64,000 nt of DNA from Flavobacteriaceae bacterium UBA7684 (GCA_002482885.1 DLGW01000026.1:40042-104041), one strand, 5' to 3'; positions 52,454 to 61,803 are shown, numbered from the stretch's first letter. Made by a program: numbers and translations. The notes: generated from the sequence alone by a model not told the origin.

Positions 52454-53089
52454 ATGTCTTTAGTAGGAAAAAAATTCCCAAACATTACTGTTGATGCCAT
52501 CTCTGAATTAGGAGATAATTTAAGAATCAACGTTTTAGAAGAAGCTGTTCAAAACAAGAAAAAAGTATTATTATTCTGGTATCCAAAAGATTTCACTTTT
52601 GTATGCCCTACAGAATTACACGCTTTTCAAGCCGCATTAGGTGAATTTGAAAAAAGAAACACCATTGTAATTGGTGCTTCTTGCGATACTAACGAAGTAC
52701 ACTTTGCTTGGTTAAACACGGCTAAAAACAATGGAGGAATCGAAGGAGTTACTTACCCATTATTAGCCGATACTACTCGTAATTTATCTAATGCATTAGG
52801 TATTTTGGATATTGAAGATGCATTCAACGAAGAAACCGGAGATTATTTATTATCAGGTTCAAACGTAACTTACAGAGCCACTTATTTAATTGACGAAGAT
52901 GGAAAAATCTTCCACGAAAGTGTAAACGATATGCCTTTAGGACGTAACGTAAACGAATACATCCGTTTAATTGATGCTTATACTCACGTACAAACCAAAG
53001 GGGAAGTATGCCCGGCAAACTGGGAAGAAGGAAAAGAAGCCATGAGTGCAGATAGAGTTAGCACCGCAGCTTATTTAAGTGCAAACTAA
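52454..53089 (+). CDS. 2-Cys peroxiredoxin (AhpC/Prx family)
   Basis: The 211-residue peroxidase has peroxidatic Cys51 in DFTFVCPTELHAF and resolving Cys near 186 in GEVCPANWEEG. It reduces peroxides; the thioredoxin gene directly behind (2-base gap) is a natural reductant. The 110-base leader holds TAAATTCG (52406-52413), one base off a -7 box. A DUF6952-like gene follows in the same operon. Confidence 0.95.
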   Translation: MSLVGKKFPNITVDAISELGDNLRINVLEEAVQNKKKVLLFWYPKDFTFVCPTELHAFQAALGEFEKRNTIVIGASCDTNEVHFAWLNTAKNNGGIEGVTYPLLADTTRNLSNALGILDIEDAFNEETGDYLLSGSNVTYRATYLIDEDGKIFHESVNDMPLGRNVNEYIRLIDAYTHVQTKGEVCPANWEEGKEAMSADRVSTAAYLSAN

Positions 53090-53090
53090 T

Positions 53091-53399
53091 ATGTTACAAG
53101 AATTAAATCAAGATAATTTAGCCGAAATTGTTGCCGATAACGAAAAAGTTGTAGTGCAATATATGGCTTCGTGGTGTGGGAACTGCCGTTTAATGAAACC
53201 AAAATTTAAAAAATTGGCTTCGGAAAACGAACAAGTGCAATTTATATTGGTAGATGCAGAACAATTTCCAGAATCTAGAAAATTAGCTTCTGTAAACAAC
53301 CTGCCAACTTTTGCCACTTTTGTAAACGGAAAATTGGTTAATCAAACACAAACCAACAAACAAGAAGTTTTAAACGACTTGGTAGGAGAAATCCTTTAA
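53091..53399 (+). CDS. Thioredoxin-family protein
   Basis: A 102-residue protein with the active site ASWCGNCRLMKP (Cys29, Cys32) and cis-Pro segment NNLPTFATFVNG. The dipeptide Gly-Asn between the cysteines differs from the usual Gly-Pro, which would shift redox potential. Start: ATG 53091, 2 bases after the peroxiredoxin stop; a GTG at 53079 inside the previous gene is less likely. It most likely recycles the peroxiredoxin. Confidence 0.93.
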   Translation: MLQELNQDNLAEIVADNEKVVVQYMASWCGNCRLMKPKFKKLASENEQVQFILVDAEQFPESRKLASVNNLPTFATFVNGKLVNQTQTNKQEVLNDLVGEIL

Positions 53400-53411
53400 T
53401 ATTTTTTAAAG

Positions 53412-53660
53412 ATGAAAATACCAGCAATCAGACATTTGTATAAAACTTGTTCCACAGAACAAATTGAAAAAACGATTGAAGTGTTAGAAAACTTTAGCGA
53501 ATTCCGCTCCATTAAAGAAGAGGAATTAGACGTTGTAGGTGAATTAATCACCAATTTATGTGGTGCCTTAGAAGTTCACGGCATGGTGGCGCAAGGCATG
53601 ACTGAAATAGAAGCCGCCAATGCTTTTTCTAAAAAAGTTTTAGGTTCTATTGACGTATAA
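53412..53660 (+). CDS. Small DUF6952-like protein
   Basis: 82 residues, mostly helical (MKIPAIRHLYKTCSTEQIEK, GELITNLCGALEVHGMVAQG). I recognise it as the short protein that regularly follows peroxiredoxin and thioredoxin genes in flavobacteria, where it is called DUF6952. It has two Cys. It lies 12 bases after the thioredoxin gene and before a terminator, so a role in the peroxide-response operon is likely. Confidence 0.8.
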   Translation: MKIPAIRHLYKTCSTEQIEKTIEVLENFSEFRSIKEEELDVVGELITNLCGALEVHGMVAQGMTEIEAANAFSKKVLGSIDV

Positions 53661-53677
53661 AATCAAATTACACTAGT

Positions 53678-53708
53678 AAAAAAGGTTGTTCAAATGAGCA
53701 ACCTTTTT
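53678..53708 (+). terminator. Intrinsic terminator of the peroxiredoxin operon
   Basis: AAAAAAGGTTGTTC pairs with GAGCAACCTTTTTT around AAAT with one G-U, followed by T residues. Confidence 0.75.
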
Positions 53709-53716
53709 TTGTTTTA

Positions 53717-53811
53717 GGGCGTATCCTTCGTTACCACTTCGGTCGGGTTTTCCGCTGTATCTTTTACTCCGTTGCACTCCGTAAAAGGATGCCGCTGCAA
53801 CCCCTTACGCG
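53717..53811. repeat. GC-rich non-coding repeat-like element
   Basis: A block beginning GGGCGTATCC and ending CCCCTTACGCG, distinctly GC-richer than the neighbours, with a hairpin CTTTTAC (53761-53767) / GTAAAAG (53781-53787). I recall closely similar blocks between genes in many Flavobacterium genomes; only one copy is present here, so the repeat nature comes from memory. No coding frame. Confidence 0.45.
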
Positions 53812-53845
53812 ATTCTGTAAAAAGCTTACTCCTTTATAAAACACA

Positions 53846-53884
53846 AAACCGCCTCAATATCTAAACATTGAGGCGGTTTATTTT
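53846..53884 (-). terminator. Intrinsic terminator of the type III glutamine synthetase gene
   Basis: Perfect 13-bp stem AAACCGCCTCAAT / ATTGAGGCGGTTT (53846-53858, 53867-53879) with T-rich flanks on both strands. Confidence 0.75.
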
Positions 53885-53897
53885 GTTTTTACTTTAA

Positions 53898-56081
53898 CTA
53901 TCTAGTAAATAACAATTCTCTGTATTTAGCTAATGTCCATAATTCATCATCTACGATTAATTCTAACTTATCGCAGTGGTAACGAATCAACTCAAAGTAA
54001 GGTTTTACTTTATCGCAATATGCTTCTGCGGCAGCTTGTCCGTGTAATCCGTTGGCTGCTTTTCTTTCTTCAATCATTTCTTCTACTTTAGAATTGATTT
54101 CAGAAATATGCTCAGAAATTTCTCTGATAATCGCAATTTGCTCCTTGCCTACTACTTTGTATTCTTCACCAAAAATTTCTTTTAAACCTTTAACGTTTTC
54201 AATTAAAGTGTTTTGGTATTTAATTGCTGTTGGAATCACGTGGTTTCTTGAAATATCGCCTAAAACACGTCCTTCAATTTGAATTTTTTTAGTGTATTCT
54301 TCTAATTCAATTTCGTAACGAGCTTCTGCTTCTACATGATTCATAATGCCTAACTCTTCAAACAAGTCTAAGGCTTTTTTAGAAACTTTAGCTTTTAAGG
54401 CTTTTGGAGTGGTTTTATTATTACTTAAACCTCTTTTAGCCGCTTCTTTTTCCCAAGCATCGCTATAACCGTCGCCTTCGAATAAAATTCGGGTAGAATG
54501 TTTGATGTAATCTCTTAAAACATTAAAGATGGCGTCATCTTTTTTCATGTCTTTTTTGTCGATTAATGCATCCACTTCATTTTTAAAGTCTTTTAATTGT
54601 TTGGCAACAATGGCATTTAAAACCGTCATTGCATTAGCGCAATTGGCGCTTGAACCTACAGCTCTGAACTCAAATTTATTGCCTGTAAAAGCAAATGGTG
54701 AAGTTCTATTTCTGTCGGTATTGTCTAATAAAATTTCAGGTATTTTACCTACAATATTTAATTTAAGATCTGTTTTTTCTTCCGGAGATAATTTTCCTGT
54801 AGAAACTCCTTGTAGCTCTTCTAATACTTTGAACAACTGTTGCCCAATAAATACCGATATAATCGCTGGTGGCGCTTCGTTAGCTCCTAAACGGTGGTCG
54901 TTACTTGCAGTGGCAATTGAGGAACGCAACAATTCTTCATAATCATGTACCGCTTTAATGGTATTGATAAAAAAGGTTAAGAATTGTAAGTTACTCATTG
55001 GAGTTTTACTTGGGCTTAACAAGTTTACTCCTGTATCAGTAGCTAAAGACCAGTTATTGTGTTTACCCGAACCGTTTACGCCTTTAAATGGTTTTTCATG
55101 AAACAACACTTTAAAATGATGACGTTCTGCCACTTTTTGCATCACATCCATTAATAAGGTATTGTGGTCAACCGCTAAATTGGTTTCTTCAAAAATAGGT
55201 GCTAACTCAAATTGGTTAGGCGCTACCTCGTTATGACGGGTTTTAACAGGAATTCCTAAATACATACATTCTGTTTCTAAATCTCTCATGTAGTTTAATA
55301 CACGGGTTGGAATAGACCCAAAATAATGATCTTCTAGTTGTTGTCCTTTAGCGGAAGAATGTCCTAATAAAGTTCTTCCTGTTAACATAATGTCTGGACG
55401 TGATTGCGCTAACGATAAATCAATTAAAAAGTATTCTTGCTCCCACCCTAAAGTTGGAGTTACTTTTTTAACGTTTTTATCAAAATATTTAGCTACTTCG
55501 GTAGCCGCTTCGTCAATCGCGCTTAAAGCTCTTAATAAAGGAATTTTATAATCTAAAGCTTCTCCTGTGTATGACACGAACACGGTAGGAATACATAAAG
55601 TAGTTCCGAAAATAAATGCTGGAGATGTGGGATCCCAAGCAGTGTATCCTCTGGCTTCAAAAGTATTTCTGATACCTCCATTTGGAAAAGATGAAGCATC
55701 AGGTTCTTGTTGAACCAATTGTCCGCCTCCGAATTTATCTACTGGATCACCATCAAACTGCGTTTCAAAAAAAGCATCGTGTTTTTCTGCTGTTGTTCCT
55801 GTTAAAGGTTGAAACCAGTGGGTATAATGAGTTACTCCTTTAGAAATTGCCCATTCTTTCATTCCCATAGCAATCGCGTCTGCTATATTTCTGTCAATTT
55901 TAGTTCCGTGGGTTATCGCAGATTTTAAACTCTTGTAAGCCGCAGGAATTAAGTGTTGACGCATAGCTTTGTCATTAAACACATTTGAACCAAAAATTTC
56001 TGAGCGCTTAATGGGCTCATCCACTACAACAGCTTTTCTGTTAGTAGCTTTTTCTACTGCTCTGAATCTTAATGTAAACAT
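53898..56081 (-). CDS. glnN: Glutamine synthetase type III
   Basis: The 727-residue size is typical of GSIII, much longer than type I or II. Segments seen: GWEQEYFLIDLSLAQSRPD (metal-binding Glu), TRHNEVAPNQFELAPIFEET, FHEKPFKGVNGSGKHNNWSL and NRTSPFAFTGNKFEFRAVGS. It makes glutamine from glutamate, ammonia and ATP. It is divergent from a type II enzyme across a 395-base gap, a pairing seen in flavobacteria that allows different nitrogen conditions to be served. Confidence 0.96.
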   Translation of the reverse strand: MFTLRFRAVEKATNRKAVVVDEPIKRSEIFGSNVFNDKAMRQHLIPAAYKSLKSAITHGTKIDRNIADAIAMGMKEWAISKGVTHYTHWFQPLTGTTAEKHDAFFETQFDGDPVDKFGGGQLVQQEPDASSFPNGGIRNTFEARGYTAWDPTSPAFIFGTTLCIPTVFVSYTGEALDYKIPLLRALSAIDEAATEVAKYFDKNVKKVTPTLGWEQEYFLIDLSLAQSRPDIMLTGRTLLGHSSAKGQQLEDHYFGSIPTRVLNYMRDLETECMYLGIPVKTRHNEVAPNQFELAPIFEETNLAVDHNTLLMDVMQKVAERHHFKVLFHEKPFKGVNGSGKHNNWSLATDTGVNLLSPSKTPMSNLQFLTFFINTIKAVHDYEELLRSSIATASNDHRLGANEAPPAIISVFIGQQLFKVLEELQGVSTGKLSPEEKTDLKLNIVGKIPEILLDNTDRNRTSPFAFTGNKFEFRAVGSSANCANAMTVLNAIVAKQLKDFKNEVDALIDKKDMKKDDAIFNVLRDYIKHSTRILFEGDGYSDAWEKEAAKRGLSNNKTTPKALKAKVSKKALDLFEELGIMNHVEAEARYEIELEEYTKKIQIEGRVLGDISRNHVIPTAIKYQNTLIENVKGLKEIFGEEYKVVGKEQIAIIREISEHISEINSKVEEMIEERKAANGLHGQAAAEAYCDKVKPYFELIRYHCDKLELIVDDELWTLAKYRELLFTR

Positions 56082-56476
56082 GCTTGTTGTGTATTTAAGT
56101 TTATAATTTATAATAGCCTTGCGAAGTTAAGAAATTTGTTTTGTTTATTTAGTTTCAGGTTTCAAGTTCCATCTTAATATTCAAAGAAAATAATAAAAAA
56201 CAATTCTTATAACTCAACTAATAGTAAACTACCAATACCAACCTGAAACGTGAAACTTGAAACAAACATTCAACTAAATCAATTATACTTTTTTATCATA
56301 AAATAAAATAAATCCCTTTTTTTATGAATTAAATTAAAATACCCCGAACAAAAAATACCTAATTGATAAAAATATACTACTGTTATTAATTCATACCCCC
56401 CAAATTTTAGTTAATTATTAAAAAAAAATATATTTGCACCTAGAATTTTTAAGTTAATTATAAATCTATAAGTATT
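56082..56476. other. Intergenic region between the two glutamine synthetase genes
   Basis: 395 bases without a gene. It holds heptad repeats in opposite orientation: GTTTCAGGTTTCAAGTTCC at 56152-56170 and ACCTGAAACGTGAAACTTG at 56241-56259, each built of 7-base units around TTTCA or TGAAA. A TATATTTG -7 box (56429-56436) about 40 bases before the right-hand gene is its likely promoter. The middle part is AT-rich and shows nothing further. Confidence 0.5.
56429..56436 (+). promoter_or_regulatory. -7 box of the type II glutamine synthetase gene
   Basis: TATATTTG is a perfect TAnnTTTG match; a TTTT run 20 bases upstream stands in for the -33. Start near 56443 gives a leader of about 34 bases. 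Confidence 0.5.
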
Positions 56477-57496
56477 ATGGCTAAAATTAAATTAGAGTAC
56501 ATCTGGTTAGATGGTTATTACCCAACTCAAAACATGAGAAGTAAAACTAAAGTTGAGGAGCATGAAAACTTCAAAGGAACTTTAGCGGAAATTGGAAATT
56601 GGTCTTTTGATGGTTCATCTACCAGACAAGCAGAAGGAGGATCTTCAGATTGTTTATTAGTACCTGTAGCTATTTATCCAGATCCAGAGCGTATTAACGG
56701 TTACTTAGTAATGTGTGAGGTTATGTATGCTGATGGAACACCACACCCTTCAAACGGTAGAGCTACCATTGATGACGATGATAACGATTTTTGGTTTGGT
56801 TTTGAACAAGAATATTTCATTATGGATGTTCAAACTGAATTACCTTTAGGTTTCCCAAGAGGTGGATATCCTAAACCACAAGGTATGTATTACTGTTCAG
56901 TTGGTGGATTAAACACTCATGGTAGAGAATTAGTTGAAAGACATGCTGATTTGTGTATTGCTGCTGGATTGAACTTTGAAGGTATTAACCAAGAGGTAGC
57001 TTGCGGACAATGGGAATTCCAATTATTTGCAAAAGGAGCTAAATTAGCTGGTGATGAATTATGGATTGCTAGATATTTATTAGATCGTTTAACAGAGCAA
57101 TACGGTTATTATATTGAATACCACCCTAAACCACTAGGTAAAGAATTAGATTGGAATGGTTCTGGTATGCACGCTAACTTCTCTAACGGAGTTTTAAGAA
57201 CTTGTGGAGACAAAGCTACTTATGAAAGAATATGTGAGGCTTTCCGTCCGTACGTAAAAGAGCACATTGAAGTTTATGGTGAATTTAACGACCAACGTTT
57301 AACAGGTAAACACGAAACGGCTTCTATTAACGATTTCTCTTACGGTGTATCTGATAGAGGAGCGTCAATTCGTATTCCTTTAATTACTGTTCAAAAAGGT
57401 TGGAAAGGTTGGTTAGAAGATAGAAGACCAGCTTCTAACGGTGATCCATACAAAATTGCTGCTAGAATTATTAAAACAGTTAAATCTGCTTTATAA
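56477..57496 (+). CDS. glnA: Glutamine synthetase type II (eukaryote-like)
   Basis: A 339-residue enzyme. The opening IKLEYIWLDGYYPTQNMRSK and NWSFDGSSTRQAEGGSSDCL are type II features, as are FGFEQEYFIMD (catalytic Glu), GINQEVACGQWEFQLFAKGA, NGSGMHANFSNG and LTGKHETASINDFSYGVSDR. Type II enzymes are short decamers first known from eukaryotes and present in Bacteroidota. Alone on its transcript, with a terminator behind. Confidence 0.96.
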   Translation: MAKIKLEYIWLDGYYPTQNMRSKTKVEEHENFKGTLAEIGNWSFDGSSTRQAEGGSSDCLLVPVAIYPDPERINGYLVMCEVMYADGTPHPSNGRATIDDDDNDFWFGFEQEYFIMDVQTELPLGFPRGGYPKPQGMYYCSVGGLNTHGRELVERHADLCIAAGLNFEGINQEVACGQWEFQLFAKGAKLAGDELWIARYLLDRLTEQYGYYIEYHPKPLGKELDWNGSGMHANFSNGVLRTCGDKATYERICEAFRPYVKEHIEVYGEFNDQRLTGKHETASINDFSYGVSDRGASIRIPLITVQKGWKGWLEDRRPASNGDPYKIAARIIKTVKSAL

Positions 57497-57517
57497 TTCC
57501 AACTTCAAATAAAAACA

Positions 57518-57552
57518 AAACCGTCTAAATTAAGTTTTAGGCGGTTTTTTTT
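57518..57552 (+). terminator. Intrinsic terminator of the type II glutamine synthetase gene
   Basis: AAACCGTCTAAA pairs with TTTAGGCGGTTT (one G-U) and runs into eight T residues. Confidence 0.75.
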
Positions 57553-57613
57553 ATGGAGTAAAAACATTACCAATTGAAAAAAATTTAAATCATTTCAATA
57601 AAATAAAAGACAT

Positions 57614-57650
57614 AAAAAAAACCTGACGATTTAAAGTCAGGTTTTTAATT
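57614..57650 (-). terminator. Intrinsic terminator of the amylase gene
   Basis: Stem AAAAACCTGAC / GTCAGGTTTTT (57617-57627, 57636-57646); T run on the minus strand from the adjacent A-rich stretch. Confidence 0.7.
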
Positions 57651-57667
57651 TAGATATATTACTTCTA

Positions 57668-59359
57668 TTATTTTACTTCTAACAATACGGTAGTAAATTC
57701 AGAATCAATAATTGCTTTACCTTTTTTAACCACTACTGGTTTACCTGAATAGGCATCTTTTAAAAAAGTACCATCTTTAAATAGTCCATTTACAGGAAGT
57801 TCTTTTTTACCAATGGCTAAATCTAAACCAATAACCACTACGTCTTTAACCCCATTTTTTTCGTAAACTCTACTAAACACATAAGGCGTTGAAGTAATCA
57901 TTTGGTGTTTACCTAAACCAATAGCTAAGTGGTTCTTACGGAATCTGCCTAATTTTTGCCAATGTGTTAAAATATCATTTACCTTAAATCCATTAACATC
58001 TTTATTTTTAGCCAAGTCATTCCAATTCATAAAAGCACGTAAGTTAGCATCCCCGCTTGCCCCTGCCACTTCTAAAGGTCTAGAAGTTTCATCGCCATAA
58101 TATACTTGAGCAGCTCCTGGAGCTAACAACAATTTATTAGCTGCTTCAAATGGTTTTTCTCTTTTCTTATCAAAACAATTAGGATCATCATGTGATGCTA
58201 AATAGTTCAAAACGCCTAAGCCTTTCATTTCATCAGATTGCAATAAAGAATCATACAAAAAGAATAACTGCTCGTAATTATAATCTTTAGAGTTATGGCT
58301 GAACTGAAAATTAATTTGTGAATCAAAACCATTCGCAAAATAATCTACTATTTTATCGCCAAAGTCGTAATTTCTTTTAGCTGAAATACCATAACCATAA
58401 GTTTCTGCTAATAAGAAAAATGAATTTTTATCCAATACTTTGTCGGGATTTTGATCTTTCCAAAAATCTAAAGAATATAATCCCTCTTTTTTAACATGAT
58501 TAAAAACTTCCTCCTCTAAATGTTTAACGGTATCAAATCTAAATCCGTCAACTCCATATTTTTTAATATAATCGGTTAACCATTTAATGATGTAATATTT
58601 AGGAGCTTTAGGATAACCTGTTCTTAAAAAGAATTCTTCCAGCTCTTTTACTTCTTGATCGTATCTGCCTTCGTTTTTCCACTTTTCAACCAAAAATGGG
58701 GGTAATTCTGTATTTTCGTTAGAATCAGTTCTAACATCGGGTAAATTTTTAACTAAAGTACACGAGGTAGTATTTTCGTAATTGGTGTATTGACAAGTTG
58801 GTTCTGTTCTAGCCCATTCGGTTGGCCAAGGTGCATCTAATTCTGTAGTGGGTCCTAGGTGATTCATAACCACATCAAATAACACTCTAATTCCATTGTT
58901 ATGAGCAGCATCAACTAACTCTTTCAAGTCTGCTTGAGTTCCAAAGTTAGGATCAATAGCAGTCCAATCTCTGGGCCAATATCCGTGATAAGCATAAGTA
59001 TTACCTGTACCCTCATCTACCATGCCTTTAGACTGTTCAAAAACAGGAGTAAACCAAAGCGCATTGATTCCTAAATTGTAAAAGTATCCTTCTTTAATTT
59101 TTTTTGTAATCCCTTTGATATCTCCACCTAAAAAACCACGACAAACCGCTGTAGGTTGATTTCTAAAATCCATAATATCGTTTCCAGGTTCCCCATTATT
59201 GAAACGGTCGGTAACTAAGAAATACACATTCGCTCCATTCCATTCAAAAGGAGCAGTTGCTTTTTTTACAGGTTGATTATTTTTTTGAGCAAACGATACT
59301 GCCGAAGACAATACCAAAAGCCCTAATCCAAATTTGTTTAAAAAATTATTTTTTTTCAT
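57668..59359 (-). CDS. Secreted alpha-amylase (GH13)
   Basis: 563 residues with a signal peptide (FGLGLLVLSSAVSFAQ). GH13 catalytic motifs are in order: LFDVVMNHLG, VDGFRFDTVKHL (nucleophile Asp), FLLAETYGYG (acid Glu) and YLASHDDPNC (third Asp). FVLTDRFNNGEPGND-like opening and the absence of SusG-type carbohydrate modules suggest a periplasmic or free enzyme degrading maltodextrins or starch. I prefer Met 59359; the ATG at 59383 lies within the terminator of the upstream gene. Confidence 0.9.
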   Translation of the reverse strand: MKKNNFLNKFGLGLLVLSSAVSFAQKNNQPVKKATAPFEWNGANVYFLVTDRFNNGEPGNDIMDFRNQPTAVCRGFLGGDIKGITKKIKEGYFYNLGINALWFTPVFEQSKGMVDEGTGNTYAYHGYWPRDWTAIDPNFGTQADLKELVDAAHNNGIRVLFDVVMNHLGPTTELDAPWPTEWARTEPTCQYTNYENTTSCTLVKNLPDVRTDSNENTELPPFLVEKWKNEGRYDQEVKELEEFFLRTGYPKAPKYYIIKWLTDYIKKYGVDGFRFDTVKHLEEEVFNHVKKEGLYSLDFWKDQNPDKVLDKNSFFLLAETYGYGISAKRNYDFGDKIVDYFANGFDSQINFQFSHNSKDYNYEQLFFLYDSLLQSDEMKGLGVLNYLASHDDPNCFDKKREKPFEAANKLLLAPGAAQVYYGDETSRPLEVAGASGDANLRAFMNWNDLAKNKDVNGFKVNDILTHWQKLGRFRKNHLAIGLGKHQMITSTPYVFSRVYEKNGVKDVVVIGLDLAIGKKELPVNGLFKDGTFLKDAYSGKPVVVKKGKAIIDSEFTTVLLEVK

Positions 59360-59371
59360 AGCCATATTTAT

Positions 59372-59415
59372 AAAAAAAGCCATCTGAATTTTTTATAATC
59401 CAGACAGCTTCAGAT
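59372..59415 (-). terminator. Terminator after the PLP-enzyme pair
   Basis: ATCTGAA (59382-59388) and TTCAGAT (59409-59415) form an inverted pair 20 bases apart; on the minus strand it is followed by GGC and seven T residues. Confidence 0.5.
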
Positions 59416-59429
59416 TTAGTATTTGTTTT

Positions 59430-60695
59430 TTAAGCCTCACTAACGTCTACAGTGTGCGCCGCTGCTATTGCTTTATAAGTTCCATTTTCTAATTTTTCAC
59501 GAATGGCTTCAAAAGCAGTTAAGGTTTCTTCAATGTCTTGTAAAGTATGTGATGCTGTTGGAATTAATCTTAATAAAATCATTCCTTTTGGAATTACTGG
59601 ATATACTACTATAGATAAAAATATTCCATAGTTTTCACGCAAATCATTTACCATTGCCATGGCTTCTGGAATACTTCCTTCTAAATAAACTGGAGTTACA
59701 CAAGTATTGGTATCTCCGATATTAAATCCTCGTTGTTTTAAACCGTTTTGTAAGGCATTTACATTTACCCACAATTTATCTTTTAATTCCGATGAATTAC
59801 GCAACAATTCCAAACGTTTTAAAGAACCAATGGTTTGAATCATCGGTAAAGCTTTAGCAAACATTTGTGAACGTAAATTGTATTTTAAATAATCGATGAT
59901 GTCTTTATCTGCGGCTACAAATGCTCCAATGTTAGCCATTGATTTGGCAAATGTTGAAAAGTAAACATCTATACCATCTTGGCATCCTTGCTCCTCTCCT
60001 GCTCCTGCTCCTGTTTTTCCTAACGTTCCAAATCCATGAGCATCATCAACTAATAAACGGAAATTGTATTGCTTTTTCATGGCTACAATTTCTTTCAATT
60101 TACCTTGTTGCCCACGCATTCCAAAAACACCTTCGGTTATGAATAAAATTCCTCCACCTGTTTCTTCAACCATTTTAGTAGCGCGTTGAAGATTTTTCTC
60201 CATGCTTTCTAAATCGTTATGACGGTAAGTGAAACGTTTTCCCATATGTAAACGAACACCATCAATAATACAAGCGTGTGCATCTACATCATAAACAATT
60301 ACATCATTTTTAGTTACTAAAGCATCAATGATTGATACCATGCCTTGGTAACCAAAATTCAATAAATAAGCGGATTCTTTCATTACAAAAGCAGCTAACT
60401 CATTTTCTAATTGTTCGTGGTATTTGGTATGTCCGCTCATCATACGAGCACCCATTGGGTAGGCTGCTCCAAATTGTATGGCTGCTTCGGTATCTGCTTT
60501 TCTTACTTCTGGATGATTAGCTAATCCTAGGTAATCATTTAAACTCCAATTTAAAATTTCTTTTCCTTGAAATTTCATTCTTGGTCCTAATTCTCCTTCT
60601 AATTTAGGAAACACATAATACCCTTCAGCTTGTGATGCCCATCTTCCTAAAGGACCTTTATTCTTCTTTATTCTATCAAATAAATCAACTGCCAT
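59430..60695 (-). CDS. Alpha-oxoamine synthase, probable cysteate acyltransferase (capnine synthase) or serine palmitoyltransferase-type
   Basis: A 421-residue PLP enzyme of the KBL/BioF/SPT family: His140 in DVDAHACIIDG, Asp in LLVDDAHGFGTLGKTGAG, and PLP-Lys251 in STFAKSMANIG. Such enzymes join an amino acid with an acyl thioester and release CO2. The gene lies 19 bases downstream of a cysteine-synthase-like gene. In gliding Bacteroidota that combination fits sulfonolipid synthesis: cysteate plus a fatty acyl group to dehydrocapnine. Family is firm; the specific reaction is inferred, and serine palmitoyltransferase or glycine C-acetyltransferase remain possible. Confidence 0.8.
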   Translation of the reverse strand: MAVDLFDRIKKNKGPLGRWASQAEGYYVFPKLEGELGPRMKFQGKEILNWSLNDYLGLANHPEVRKADTEAAIQFGAAYPMGARMMSGHTKYHEQLENELAAFVMKESAYLLNFGYQGMVSIIDALVTKNDVIVYDVDAHACIIDGVRLHMGKRFTYRHNDLESMEKNLQRATKMVEETGGGILFITEGVFGMRGQQGKLKEIVAMKKQYNFRLLVDDAHGFGTLGKTGAGAGEEQGCQDGIDVYFSTFAKSMANIGAFVAADKDIIDYLKYNLRSQMFAKALPMIQTIGSLKRLELLRNSSELKDKLWVNVNALQNGLKQRGFNIGDTNTCVTPVYLEGSIPEAMAMVNDLRENYGIFLSIVVYPVIPKGMILLRLIPTASHTLQDIEETLTAFEAIREKLENGTYKAIAAAHTVDVSEA

Positions 60696-60714
60696 AATCC
60701 TTACTATATGCTAA

Positions 60715-61755
60715 TTATTTTAAAAATTCAATTTTGTGGGTTCTTTCGCAATTAATGCTGTCAAAAAAACCTTGTTTATTCATCCAATCATCACAATATA
60801 CTTTACTCATGTATCTGGATCCGTGATCTGGAAAAATCACTACCACCACACTATTTTCATCAAAAGCATCTTCTGCTGCATATTGTTTTACCGCCTGAAT
60901 GGCCGCACCCGAAGTATATCCTGCAAAAATCCCTTCTTTTTTAAGAATTTCACGTGCGGTATGAGCGCTTTCTTCGTCGGTAACTTTTACAAAAGAATCA
61001 ATAATATCAAAGTGGGTAGCCGTTGGAATTAAGTTTTTACCCAATCCTTCTATTTGGTATGGGAAAATTTCGCTGTGGTCGAATTCTTTAGTTTCGTGGA
61101 ATTTTTTAAGCACTGAGCCATAAGCATCTACGCCTAGAATTTTAACCTTTGGATTTTGTTCTTTTAAGTATTTAGCTACCCCAGAGATGGTTCCTCCTGT
61201 TCCACTACAAGCTACTAAATGAGTGATTCTACCTGCGGTTTGTTCCCAAATTTCTGGCCCTGTAGTTTTGTAGTGTGCATCAACATTTAATTGATTAAAA
61301 TATTGATTGATGTAAATAGAACCTTTAATTTCTTCGTGTAGTCTTTTGGCTACGTTAAAATAAGAACGAGGATCATCTGCCGATACATGTGCTGGACACA
61401 CGTATACCTTAGCCCCCATACATCTTAACATATCCAATTTATCTTTGGAAGATTTTGAAGTAACGGCTAAAACGCAATTGTAACCTTTTAATAAACTTAC
61501 CATAGCTAAACTAAATCCTGTGTTTCCAGAGGTAGTTTCAATGATGGTATCACCCGGTGTTAAAATTCCTTGACGTTCCGCTTCTTCTATAATATATAGT
61601 GCGATTCTGTCTTTATTGGAATGTCCCGGATTAAAAGATTCGACTTTTGCGTAATAGTTACCCTTAAGGTGCTCGGTTACTTTGTTGAGTTTGATTAATG
61701 GTGTTTGACCTATTAAATCAAGTATACTATGACATGCTTTTATTTCTTCTTTCAT
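60715..61755 (-). CDS. Cysteine synthase-like PLP enzyme, candidate cysteate synthase
   Basis: 346 residues of fold type II: PLP-Lys48 in [10 protein letters not shown] (usually SVKDR), the substrate loop [13 protein letters not shown] (residues 73-85), the phosphate loop [14 protein letters not shown] and YTSGAAI near the end. Compared with CysK it has about 40 extra residues and an unusual Asn before the active Lys. It precedes the alpha-oxoamine synthase gene at 19 bases, so it may supply that enzyme with its amino acid (cysteate). Cysteine synthase or cystathionine beta-synthase activity is the alternative. Confidence 0.8.
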   Translation of the reverse strand: MKEEIKACHSILDLIGQTPLIKLNKVTEHLKGNYYAKVESFNPGHSNKDRIALYIIEEAERQGILTPGDTIIETTSGNTGFSLAMVSLLKGYNCVLAVTSKSSKDKLDMLRCMGAKVYVCPAHVSADDPRSYFNVAKRLHEEIKGSIYINQYFNQLNVDAHYKTTGPEIWEQTAGRITHLVACSGTGGTISGVAKYLKEQNPKVKILGVDAYGSVLKKFHETKEFDHSEIFPYQIEGLGKNLIPTATHFDIIDSFVKVTDEESAHTAREILKKEGIFAGYTSGAAIQAVKQYAAEDAFDENSVVVVIFPDHGSRYMSKVYCDDWMNKQGFFDSINCERTHKIEFLK

Positions 61756-61803
61756 GGAAAATGTAAAGTTTTTGCTGTCTGTTACAGTAAAAATAAAATC
61801 TTA

